A DNA stretch of 64,000 nucleotides from Molanna angustata. Taxonomy: Eukaryota; Arthropoda; Insecta; Trichoptera; Molannidae. Position numbers and translations under genes: made by a program. The notes under the pieces are model-generated. The model saw nothing but the letters and a program-made list of their open reading frames with translations, was not told the DNA's origin and did not search any database. Positions 10,336 to 19,578 of the stretch are shown piece after piece (the stretch's first letter is position 1; each line of letters starts with the position of its first letter). Location of the stretch: the NCBI GenBank assembly GCA_963576475.1, contig OY754989.1, positions 24,690,031 through 24,754,030 on the forward strand, in the 5' to 3' direction.

Positions 10336-11368
10336 CCAACTGTCGATTTGTTCAGGAGAACTTTGTTCTCTTAACATATCGACAATGTATCAAGCCAGAA
10401 TACGCGAGAATTGTATGGAGAGGTCTACTTTTTTCACGGCTTTTCCAACTTTGAAGTCAAAAAACACCAACTTAGAGGCTTCGCAGCATATATGTTCCAT
10501 ACACGGATTTACTCAGAATTCGGAGTAGAACATTTCGTGTGTCTGTGTGTGTGTGTGTCTGTGTGTGTGTGTGTCTGGGTGTCTGTGTGTCTGTGTGTCC
10601 GTCCCCCCCTTATAACTTTTGATCCGCTCAATTTACAGAGCCTAAAATTTCAGAATATATAAACAGTTACAGGCCTACAAAACTTTTATACTCGGAATTT
10701 TGAATTTTTGTTTCAGTCAGGGGTTATCAACTTTTGAATTTTTATTTTATTTTTCCATATATCTCAGAAACCATAAACGGTAGAACGCTGAAAATTGGTA
10801 CAAACATAGACAAATACAAAATCTCAAATTAGTTTATTCAAAAAAATTCCAGGGTTTCTCAAACATTTTTTATTAAGAAAAATATTTTTTTTATGATAAA
10901 TTTATGAGTTTAACTGCCTATATTTCCAAAACTTTTACAATTATCGAAAAAAGCCGAAACACCCCAACTAGATAATTTAATTTTCTATAAAAAATATTAA
11001 CATTGTAGTAGAAGATCTCAATTTTTTTTTAACAATTTTTTTAAAAATTGAATTTAGTGACGACATCGCTTCATACATTTTGTATGGCAGTCGCCTATAC
11101 ACAATATGTAAGAAGACTTAATAGTTTGTTACTTCATCTCCAAACATACATACATACCATCATGCTATTTGCATATTCTGGGTAGGAAAAAGGATCTTCC
11201 TCCATACTATCCTATCTTGACATACATACCTACATATGTTGTATAGAAAACAAAATATCTGAAAATATTCAATAATTTGTATCTATGGGTTTATAGTTTG
11301 GTACATATTCTTCAACTATACATACTATCGCTATCGACAGTTGGATCTCATGTGTTACATGCAACTAG
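10336..11368 (+). mobile_element. Helentron-like element, copy 5
   Basis: Last copy of the head-to-tail run, with a shorter GT/GTCT tract near 10537-10598. Ends CAACTAG followed by TTTT. Its 3' third carries the copy 1/2-type variants (CATGCTATTTGC, TTCCTCC), suggesting exchange between copies. Confidence 0.82.
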
Positions 11369-12277
11369 TTTTAACAATATTCGGCTCCTTAAATAGGCTC
11401 TCTAGGTCATGATTCTCCAAGTGCCTTGGTCGGAGAGGACTGAAATTTTTTAAATGCTATAACATGCTTAAATTCACCTTCATTACATGAGATACTGCCT
11501 TAGAATAGTGCTTCCACTAATATCATTATTTTCACTCATCCCGTTAAGAGTCGGGTAATCGAAAATACAACGGGCAAAATAACATCTCACCATTACCATG
11601 AGGTAATTCACGTCCGCACACCTCTCGCTAGCCACCCCAAATTGTGGAATATGGTATGGATGAATGAATACTAAAATTAGTTAAGTACAGCATCATAATC
11701 AGCAATCAGTGGTCTATTGTTGAATATAATATTTTTTTGCGTGTGGCAATCGCCATTTTAATATAAGATTAACGGGAAATTTACTGGGACAGTACTTATT
11801 TGAAAGAAAAAAAAATATATGACTCTTTTCTCTATCAACAAAGAGGGATAACTTTTCTAATGGTTTATATATTTTTTATTACTTGATCTCTCCCACAGTT
11901 TATGAATCTTTCCCTATGATAAGTCATCGACGAACTGTCCCAGAATACGAGTGTTATACCTACTACGCTACGTACCTACTATTTTAGAATGTATTAGAAG
12001 GAAATGCTGACCAAATACTCAGCTGGCCCAATTCATATTGTATGCATGGACTACAGTGGATGACGTATGGTCTATTATAGTTGTGGTAGATTGTATAAGT
12101 ACAGATTTAATTAGTGATGAGCAACCTCGGTCTTGGTCTAGCAAGTCTTTATAAAAATAAATAATCACTAAGCGAGTACAAGTGATATTTTGAAAAAAAA
12201 GTTTATGCTCTAATGAAATTCAAAAAATAATTTCATAATTATAACGTCGAGGCTCACCGATATTTAACTATAAATTG
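11369..12277. other. Mostly unassigned; contains a fragment of repeat R
   Basis: About 11480-11690 is a minus-oriented copy of repeat R (compare 32305-32570), recognised by TGAGATGTTATT, TTTTCGATTACCCG and GTGTGCGG blocks on the minus strand. The remainder, 11690-12277, shows no gene or clear repeat. Confidence 0.45.
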
Positions 12278-12372
12278 ATTTCAGATCCCGGATTCGATTC
12301 CCACGGTTTTTAAATGTGTTTTCAGTCTGAATCTGTGGATCTGTAGTCTTCAGAGTGTGCAATTTGTTAATG
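12278..12372 (+). mobile_element. SINE family 1, 5'-truncated fragment
   Basis: GGATTCGATTCCCACGG (B box) is followed by TGTGTTTTCAGTCTGAATCTG and a degraded GCAATTTGTT end, as in the SINE at 2086-2245. The A-box half is missing. Confidence 0.7.
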
Positions 12373-12450
12373 GGTGCGTCTTAAATTGATATTTTTAACA
12401 AGTACCCGTTTATTTCCGAGAAGTATTGCTAAAAAAAAAGTATATAAAAA

Positions 12451-13135
12451 AGTGGGTTATGGCCAACGTTATACTCCTCACTACCAATTCACTCCACAAA
12501 GCATTCAAATTTTGAAAAATATTTTTGATTTTAATCTTTTTTTATGAAATCTTGATAATTCTTCAATGCCATTTTATGACAGTGATGTGCCCTTTTAGCA
12601 ATTTGAAAATAAAAATATCAAATTTTAAGTTTTCTGAGCTTGGGGTCACTTTGAAATATTTGATAGTTAAAAAAAAGTCTACGACTATTTACACGACTCA
12701 ACCATAGACGAAAACCAAAAATAACCACAGAAAACGCAGATAAATCAAGTTATAAAAATATTTACCTTTGTATATACTTTATTATAATTGTAGATTTCGA
12801 CGAAAAAATGATTTATAAAATTAAGTAAATGTAAAAAGATGCCAATATTATTTATTTTTTCTTCATGTTGGTTTCCATGATGCATTTTTATGACCATTGA
12901 AAAAATGACAAAGGTAAATATTTTTGTATTTTGATTTATCTGCGCTTTCTATGGTTTTAAATGACCTAAAAACATAGACGACGTCAGAAAATTTGTCGTG
13001 TAAATAGACACTTTTTGGCGGGAAAACGCTTTTCCCGCCAATTCCGGCCGTAAAAATAGTGGCACCGTAAAAAAAATAAAAAGCACTATCCAGATATCCT
13101 TCAAAATCTAAGTCTAAGCGATTATTAGATATACA
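12451..13135 (-). mobile_element. Repeat family M, copy interrupted by a foldback element
   Basis: AGTGGGTTATGGCCAACGTTATACTCC at 12451 and the TTTGAAATATTTGATAG block near 12650 match family M (41001-41300). The family continues after an insertion with AAAAGCACTATCCAGATATCCTTC near 13080-13135. Between them sits the foldback at 12677-13012. No coding capacity. Confidence 0.65.
12677..13012. mobile_element. Foldback element with ~100-bp inverted arms
   Basis: The left arm runs from GTCTACGACTATTTACACGAC through CAGAAAACGCAGATAAATC to TATTTACCTTTGT (12677-12778). The right arm is its imperfect complement (12910-13012, ending GTCGTGTAAATAGACAC). The spacer is about 130 bp. A separate GC-rich palindrome GCGGGAAAACGCTTTTCCCGC lies just outside at about 13018-13040. 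Borders and target duplication are not certain. Confidence 0.7.
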
Positions 13136-13559
13136 AATTTACAAGACTGCACGACTTGCTCATCACTAGATATAAATATATATATATGTAAGATGGATAC
13201 TAGGTACGTGATTCAATCAAGATGTATTCGGGGAATAAAGAATATATGTAGAATACTATGTGCGTGAAATACGGCTAACAGGAATGTATGATAGGATACA
13301 GATGTGATGCAGTATAATATTATAGTCTACTGTCTACAATACATAGGCAGATAATACAATCTTTCTATTTTTGTATTGTTATACCTCTTCTATTTTGCTG
13401 ATATCCTGATTCTCGTTCCTTCATTGTTTTTATACTTTATTGACCATTTTGATATTAATTTCACAACGGGTATCACGTAGAGAGTATACTATGAGTTTCG
13501 TTGTGTGTATGACGTTTGACTTACTATGAAAAAATATACATTCTCCATAGATTCTGTAA
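13136..13559. other. Unassigned AT-rich spacer
   Basis: I see only short TA-rich runs and no open frame. Confidence 0.35.
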
Positions 13560-13640
13560 AGTTTAAGGTTCAGATTACATACATATACCGTCACACCGTT
13601 TCCCTATTTGGGGTAGGCAGAGAGAACCGAACGCCAGACT
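13560..13640 (-). mobile_element. LINE family A, extreme 3' end only (copy A2)
   Basis: The block CCGTTTCCCTATTTGGGGTAGGCAGAGAG and ACCGAACGCCAGACTC is the antisense of the family A 3' terminus (compare 43085-43145). Nothing upstream of it in LINE sense is retained. Confidence 0.75.
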
Positions 13641-13880
13641 CTGGGAGGGTAACCCCTGGTTACCCTCCCAGCAGCTCCACGAACAACAGACTGCCACAGG
13701 GAGCCTTCGCCACGCCCATAGTACTTTCAGTTCTTCGATTTCCACACCAGGCGCAGCGTCAGCTGCATCTGTCTCGTCATCAACTCGGGTACCGCCGAGT
13801 GGGTCGTGCCGACCATTCATCACGGGGGGCTCCTCCACCCCTTAGTACTCATGTTTCGAATCCCAGGTGGCATAGTTAGC
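13641..13880. other. GC-rich segment of unknown origin with a 13-bp perfect hairpin
   Basis: About 240 bp is far richer in G+C than its neighbours. It begins with a perfect stem (TGGGAGGGTAACC, loop CCT, GGTTACCCTCCCA; 13642-13670). A minus-strand frame (13838-13575, 87 codons) and a plus-strand frame (13526-13879) cross it, but neither shows a domain I recognise. It could be a fragment of a host exon, a retroelement ORF1, or a captured sequence. Confidence 0.4.
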
Positions 13881-14560
13881 TTTTTCACACCTATATTAAT
13901 AAAGAATTAACGAATAAAGAATCTTTGTTCTATGTAAAGAATAAATCTATCAAATCCAGCCATTAAAAATTAATTGAATTTTGACGTTGCTATCTCTTAG
14001 GCTTAAACCTTTTTGTGATTATGAAATATTATTTAAGTCAACTTTTTGTTTCTATAAGTCTTTGGAACATAGTAAGTTGTGTATATTAATTTGTTGTGTC
14101 TTCTACATAATAATGTAGTTCCTCAGTAGCTTATTCTTACTATGTTGTTTGTTATAATTCCATTAGTATATTATAGTTTACGTCACTTCCTAGCACGAGC
14201 ACATCCATCTTGGGTAATGTTGGCACCTAACACCTCCATGTCGCTTCTTGCATGGCAATTGCTCCGTCGCAGATGGTTATTCATTATACCAAGGCCCTCT
14301 GGATTTGTTCGTTTTCTCCTTAGACAGGCCGAAAGGTAGGAAAAAATGGCCGACGTATTAGATTTTGCTGTAAAAAAAATACTAAATTGTATTTATATCG
14401 CAGATTTGGTGGTTTACAATATTTGTTCGTGTGCATATCAGTGTGCATATTTGTGTACATTCCGTATGCCCAAGGTCATACGGAAGGACTACAAATAATG
14501 ATTCTTCTTGTGCTGACTCTTCTTCTGAAACTCTTCTCGATCTTGCGCCTACCTAATTAG
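13881..14560. other. Unassigned, with a small hairpin
   Basis: A 65-codon plus frame (14142-14339) has no recognisable content. Near 14463-14484, CCGTATG and CATACGG form a 7-bp stem. No other feature was seen. Confidence 0.35.
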
Positions 14561-14770
14561 TGACGTCGCATCCGAAATACAGAACCACTGCCTGAGTTTT
14601 TAAGCCACGATATTATTTTACTCTCCATACTCTTTCTACCCTTTATCTTTCCCTCCACCATAAGTTGTAGAAGGACATATTTATCACCACGGAATATGTG
14701 GCCAAAGTACGCGCCTTTGCGTCTCCTAACAGTGGTCAGGAACTCTCTCTCTCTTTCTCCATCATATTTT
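14561..14770 (-). mobile_element. LINE ORF2 C-terminal fragment, GHIFRGDKY type
   Basis: On the minus strand the frame reads REFLTTVRRRKGAYFGHIFR, GDKYVLLQLMVEGKIKGRKS and ISWLKN. This is the usual tail motif of one lepidopteran LINE group (YLGHxxRGxKYxLLQLIxxGKIxGRR...SWLKNL). Only about 65 codons are left and the 5' part is missing. Confidence 0.8.
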
Positions 14771-15852
14771 AAATTCTTTCATTGGAGACTTCATGAACCA
14801 CGAGATTCAAATAATGATAGGTACTCAATTATTACTTTTGCCAATAAGCACTTCCTCATAAGTATTAGCAGACCAATGCGTAAATTGTAAATTGTATATA
14901 CTTCAAAATTAAATGCAACAAACGCACCGATCAAGCTTTCAATTGGAAATACTTTTAAAAAATTATATGTCGCATTGTTTTCCAATAATTATTATTGAGT
15001 ACCTAACCTATTTAAAAATTTAATCCTATACAGAATGTTTTATCAGTTGTCAAGTTACGGCAAAACAGGCTATCTTTGTGCGGCAAAAACGTCATCAAAA
15101 ACATGAATTAAAATAATATTTATTTTTACTTCTGTGAATATTTTAAAGTTTGCAATAGTTCCGTGAGATTGTAGGAAGAAAAAGGATGTAGGCAGTTAGT
15201 AAGACGCATGTGTACTAATATAATATAATAATGTATTCCTACCACAGAAGAGGGAATCTAACTGACGTGAAGTAAATTACATGGTGCTTGGAACTGTTGA
15301 TGGCTGATAATAATGTAAGATGCTTTAGGTATACCACATGTTTTAAGCACGTGTGTGCAGCACCTACCTACGTACAACGGACGTTGAACCACGTGTGCAT
15401 CATATCACAGCTCCGTATACGTATACTGCGTTTCATTAAAAAGTACACTTCGTGGTTTTATTGGTATGATTCAATTTGGTGTTGTTTTTACGATAAATCT
15501 GCACAAACCGTTAATAATTAGTTAGTTTTGTTTAAAAATAACCATAAAAGACCTTTCATTTATCATTCTATCCTTAGATTATATATGATACAGATACCTA
15601 GTCAGCGCAATGAATGTATGCCAGCTAAAACTACGAGGAAACAGAAGAATTTCTTGTATACGTACACCTACCGACACGCACACCTACATAAAACGTAGAC
15701 CAACCGATCTACCGCCTCACACACACATGTAAAAAAAACTTGGCATACATTTGAATTCGAAATTTGTACTAGACGCGGCTTCTGTACATTATAATTCTAT
15801 TATTCTATGATATTAAATTCAGATTGTTTTCGATTCTTAGCATTTCTTATTA
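14771..15852. other. Unassigned AT-rich region
   Basis: Small ORFs of 64 to 77 codons occur on both strands without recognisable content. No repeat of this window maps here with confidence. Confidence 0.35.
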
Positions 15853-16052
15853 CTAGTTCGATATAACACATAAGATCCAACTGTTCTTGTACATACCAAA
15901 CTATAAACCCTTACAAACTATAAATCCAAATTATTGGGTATTTTGTTTTCTATACAAAACATGTATTAAAATTAGCCATACCAAATCTCGCAGATCTTTG
16001 CATTGTCGATCTGTCAGGAGATATAAATTCTCTTGATCAAAACGACAGTCGG
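15853..16052 (-). mobile_element. Internally deleted, diverged Helentron-like copy
   Basis: On the minus strand it starts CCGACTGTCG, keeps the 5' palindromic block and ATCGACAATG, then jumps to the 3' region (GTTTTCTATACAA, GGGTTTATAGTTTGGTA, CAGTTGGATC) and ends AACTAG. All of the GT tract and about 850 bp of the middle are gone. Divergence from the tandem copies is much higher, so this is an older insertion. Confidence 0.75.
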
Positions 16053-16439
16053 AAAATGAAAATACAAAAATGATTATTGAACGATATTCTTACTGCTACC
16101 TTTTTAATTCTTTCTTACTTTCCTCATTGCTATGATAAGAATTTGCTGTATTATATTAATCTTAGGTGATTTTTTTTATGAATTTATTTATTGATATTAA
16201 TAGAATTATTATAAAATAAAACATACTCACATTTTCAGTCATAATCCACGTAATGAGTTTATAATTAGAATCTGGGCGCTTTCGATACCATCATTAAACC
16301 ATAATTAAAACTTCAGGGTCTATTATAAACCCATTAAGGGGATTATTACCAGATCAGCTAGATTTCGTATATTTAGTTCATTTGATTTTATTTTTGTGTT
16401 TATTTTTATATAAATCTACATATAGGTATACTTATACTT
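16053..16439. other. Unassigned AT-rich region
   Basis: No gene, tandem repeat or recognisable transposon segment seen. Confidence 0.35.
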
Positions 16440-16580
16440 GAGTTTTCAAATATCTTTTACTTATTGTTTTTTTTCTTTTGTTACAGGTAAGAAAATCTTT
16501 ACATCAGTCAGTCATATTTATATCAACAAGGTATGATTTTATTATAATAATGAACAAAATAATGAAGAAGAAGAATAAAT
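16440..16580 (+). repeat. Interspersed repeat X segment with splice-like signals
   Basis: A tract TTTTTTTCTTTTGTTACAG is followed by 44 bp (starting GTAAGAAAATCTTTACATC) and then GTATGATT. The same arrangement recurs at 40010-40085 with about 90% identity. It looks like a 3' splice site, a mini-exon and a 5' splice site, but nothing shows that it is used. Confidence 0.5.
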
Positions 16581-16581
16581 T

Positions 16582-16765
16582 AAGTAAAATCTTGTACTAA
16601 ATCTAGTTACACTTTAGTAAAATCTTGTACTAAATATAGTTACAATTTAGTAAAATCTTGTAAGTCCTAAATCTGGTTACAATTTAGTAAAATCTTGTAC
16701 TAAACCTAGTTACAATTTAGTAAAATCTTGTACTAAATCTGGTTACAATTTAGTAAAATCTAGTA
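16582..16765. repeat. 33-bp tandem repeat, about 5.5 copies
   Basis: The unit is TAAAATCTTGTACTAAATCT then AGTTACAATTTAG. One copy has a 4-bp change (TTGTAAGTCCTAA). It is embedded in repeat X, whose next block (AACCGCCACAATGAAGTTACG) follows at about 16795. Confidence 0.88.
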
Positions 16766-17440
16766 TTAAATAACTGAAAACGTGATATTTAATTAAAACC
16801 GCCACAATGAAGTTACGTGTTAGTAAGGGTAACCTTACAGATATCCACCAATTCATGTCTGGGGAATCCACAAAATTGTTGACCAATTCAAACAGATATA
16901 TTATAATATCAATTAGGGTCCTGCGGTTTGCCAGAGTTACCAAATTATAGTAATCGATTGATTCAGCATAATAAGTTTATCTTCGAAGTTTTTCAACATG
17001 GTTTAAACTAAGTACCTACATCAAGTGCAGGGTTCTTCGGGTTGTGTATTGTGTCCTGTTCTACAAATCCAGTAAACATTTTATAGAAATAAACGTCAAA
17101 TATTGGTTCAAGCGGCTGGCGGTAAGTACAATATTATAAACCTTCATCGTTCTATGCTTCCCTTGGAAATATTGCCTACCTTCCATTTCCAAATCCATAC
17201 ATTCCTTTTTCTCCAACACATTGTTATATGCATTTTCGATATACCAAAAATTTGTGGTATATTATAAACTGTTGGTCTGACTGCAAGGTATGGAATATTT
17301 GTTCCACCTTTCTCCATCGCATTCCATTGTCCAATAATAGCACAGAGAGTTAGTTCTCCTCCTGACATATATATATATTATACATAATATAGGTATCTCA
17401 TGTATTTGGAAGCTGCATTCTGGACTAGATCCATACATCA
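16766..17440. other. Repeat X remainder, then unassigned
   Basis: 16766-16850 is the conserved end of repeat X. From 16850 to 17440 no recognisable feature was found. A 74-codon minus frame at 17368-17144 has no identifiable motif. Confidence 0.4.
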
Positions 17441-17660
17441 CATACAGGGTTTTCCAAAAGTCAACGATAAGCTCAGTACAGGATATAGGTTAGGTTATGA
17501 CAGTCAATAATAAAATAAGGAAAAAAATTAAGTCGCTTAGTTTTCGCGATAGAATATTTTTTTACGTGCAAATCGACACCCTGTCCCACATTTTAGGTCC
17601 TGTTTTTGTTTGAGTAAAATGTCTACAAATTTTTGTGACCTAACTTTAACACCCTGTAAA
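17441..17660. mobile_element. Possible MITE with ACAGGGT-type ends
   Basis: ACAGGGTTTTCCAAAAGTC near 17444 and ACACCCTGTA near 17651 are inverted. Such ACAGGGTG ends are common on arthropod DNA elements. The spacer has no ORF. Target duplication was not established, so this is tentative. Confidence 0.4.
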
Positions 17661-17747
17661 AAAATGTACTACGTTGATCGTGGAACTTTCTTAAAAAGAT
17701 AGTCCATTTAGTAAAGATTTTAAAATGATATAACAAATAAAATATAT

Positions 17748-17911
17748 TTTTAATTGCATATACGCAAACATTGGATTTTTCCCCTGTCGGGAGTCAAATG
17801 ATATTTTTACTGACAAAATTTTTAATCTATTGAGATGTTAAAAAGTTTGTCAGTAAAAATGTCATTTGACTCCCGAGGGAAAAATCCAATGTTGCGTATA
17901 TGCAATTAAAA
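17748..17911. mobile_element. Foldback MITE F, compact copy
   Basis: Two arms of about 75 bp (starting TTTTAATTGCATATACGC and containing GTCGGGAGTCAAATGATA) are complementary around a short TCTATTGAGATG loop. A longer copy at 39206-39460 has the same arms with an inserted middle. Arm remnants occur at 51245 and 52478. Confidence 0.85.
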
Positions 17912-18180
17912 TAATATTCGATGTACTTTAATTTTGGTACTCTTGTTAATTTAAGCATCGATTATGTTACGAATATGTAAATATATGTAATGTATGATAT
18001 TTGGGTGTAGATGGATTCGTTGTGCAATAGTCGTTTTCTTCAAGTAGGATGCCCAAGGTTCATGTATTTCCTCTCCTACACATCTATTGTATTTCATGCC
18101 CAAAACTCTTAACATTATATTTATCATCATTTGTATACATTATGTAGGACATATATTATGGTAGATGGTACAGTACTTGT
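17912..18180. other. Unassigned spacer
   Basis: AT-rich and without recognisable structure. Confidence 0.35.
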
Positions 18181-18335
18181 TTACTTTACGTGTCCGACAA
18201 CCCTGCCACTCCAATATGCAGCGACTACTATCGCCTTGTCGTTTCCCGTAATTATGTCTCCATGGGTGCATCCTTCCCCCATAAGTGGACATATCAGGAG
18301 GTGACTCTCATCCTGGGTTACGCCGCAGTCACATA

Positions 18336-19215
18336 GACCCGAATGCACAGTCCTAGGTAACTAAATACTAACTCCTAACCTCTCTGGAGTATTTAGTATT
18401 GCGTAGCAATTGCGTTACAGAGACATCACTGACTAAATACTTCGCCAAACTCAAGATTGATGGCGTAGAATTTCACATTATTGTGTCTGAAGAAAATAGA
18501 TAGAAAGTTTTCTATGGGTTTATACTGACGTTTGATGTTTTTTTTGTCATAACAACACAAACACATGTAACCAATCGGATAGCCTAGTCTTCACACCATT
18601 TTTTTTAAATCTAACCTACAAAAGTCTGGTAAAAATAGGTTGGTTAGGTTTGTTTGTAGTTATAATTGCGACTGGCGTGAGCCAGTTGCATTATATATTT
18701 AAAAAAGTAACTAACACATTAAAAAATAACTAAATTAGTATTTTTACCAAACTTTTGTAGGTTATGTTTAAAAAATGGTGTGAAGACTAGGCTATCCGTA
18801 ACCAATCTCACACTGACAGCTCGATGTCACGATTCTTCTGAAATTTCAGCGAATTTTCGGCATCTTGTATACTGTTCGCTACATACTGTTTGTGATTGTG
18901 ATATTTGATTTGAGTAAAATACCAAATACATATTTGACAAAGTTGCTAAAATCATCATCCATCGAAAAAATCTCGTATTTTAGTATTAAACCACTCGTAA
19001 GAGTCCTCGCGATCAACCTTACTTTTTGACAGTTCGTAAATGCTATTTTACGCCGACGCGCATGCGCTAAGTATTTAGATATGTCTCTGCAATGCGATTC
19101 TCATACAAAAACTTGGTAGCATCCTCCAGTTAGGAAGCCACGTGATCTACTAACTTAAGTGAGCGACTGTAAATGAAAACATGGTTAGTATTTAGGTCGG
19201 ACTTTGCATTCGGAC
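18336..19215. mobile_element. 4-bp-TSD MITE family T, copy 1 (880 bp)
   Basis: Ends are GACCCGAATGCACAGTCC and the complement of GTCCGAATGCAAAGTCC, followed inward by matching CTAAATACTAAC blocks. Target duplications are CATA at 18332-18335 and 19216-19219. Copy 2 (40214-40861) has TSD CTAT and copy 3 (37866-38695) is 5'-damaged. Four-base duplications occur in Chapaev- and Sola-type elements, but the superfamily is not established. This copy holds a second MITE at 18577-18797. Confidence 0.9.
18577..18797. mobile_element. Long-TIR MITE nested inside MITE T
   Basis: Inverted ends GGATAGCCTAGTCTTCACAC run for about 60 bp. It is flanked by GTAACCAATC at 18567-18576 and 18798-18807, a 9- to 10-bp duplication (8 bp if the terminal C/G pairs are counted into the TIR). 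MITE T copy 2 at 40430 lacks it, giving the empty site. Long TIRs with a 9- to 10-bp duplication suggest a Mutator-type element; this is inference. Confidence 0.88.
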
Positions 19216-19578
19216 CATATAGTGTCATCTTCAGAGAGGTACCCCCATCTTGCGAGGTTCACTCTACATCGTGTGACACCAACCCTTAATCTGTTGAGGT
19301 TAGTCCATGTACAGTAGGGTGGGTCTTCTCCTATTGGGATACCCTCATGTGGATGCATCGACAGCCCCGCTCCAAGGTCCTGTTTCCACAGATCCTCTCT
19401 CCTTTGTTGTGAGTTTTCAATCGGAGAGGTACTTGGTAGATGGTACAGTGTGCATGCATTTGTTTTATTCGAAAAGTTGGGAACTTGCAATTTGTTATTT
19501 AAATATATCTACATATCGAATATTTTTGTATATAGTTGCTTCTTCTTCTTCATTTTCTTCGTTTAGTATAAGACCTAG

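Larger units (their letters stand above)
18181..19490 (-). mobile_element. LINE ORF C-terminal zinc-knuckle region, split by a nested MITE
   Basis: The minus-strand frame has LNRLRVGVTRCRVNLARWGYLSEDDTI (from about 19310 to 19220), is broken by the MITE at 18336-19215, and resumes in the same frame at 18335-18181 with CDCGV...ESHLLICP...VVAAYWSGRVVGHVK and a stop. The CxC...HxxxC pattern after a WGY motif is the C-terminal zinc knuckle of Jockey/R1-type LINE ORF2. Removing the MITE and one 4-bp target copy restores the frame exactly across ...DDTI|CDCG. The 5' part of the ORF is missing. Confidence 0.85.

Noticed and set aside
6111..10662. ORFs starting MYGEVYFFHGF in each Helentron-like copy as a gene family
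   Set aside because: They run into the GT/GTCT microsatellite (VCLCVCV tail), have no domain, and their ends vary with tract length. They are conserved only because the DNA copies are nearly identical.
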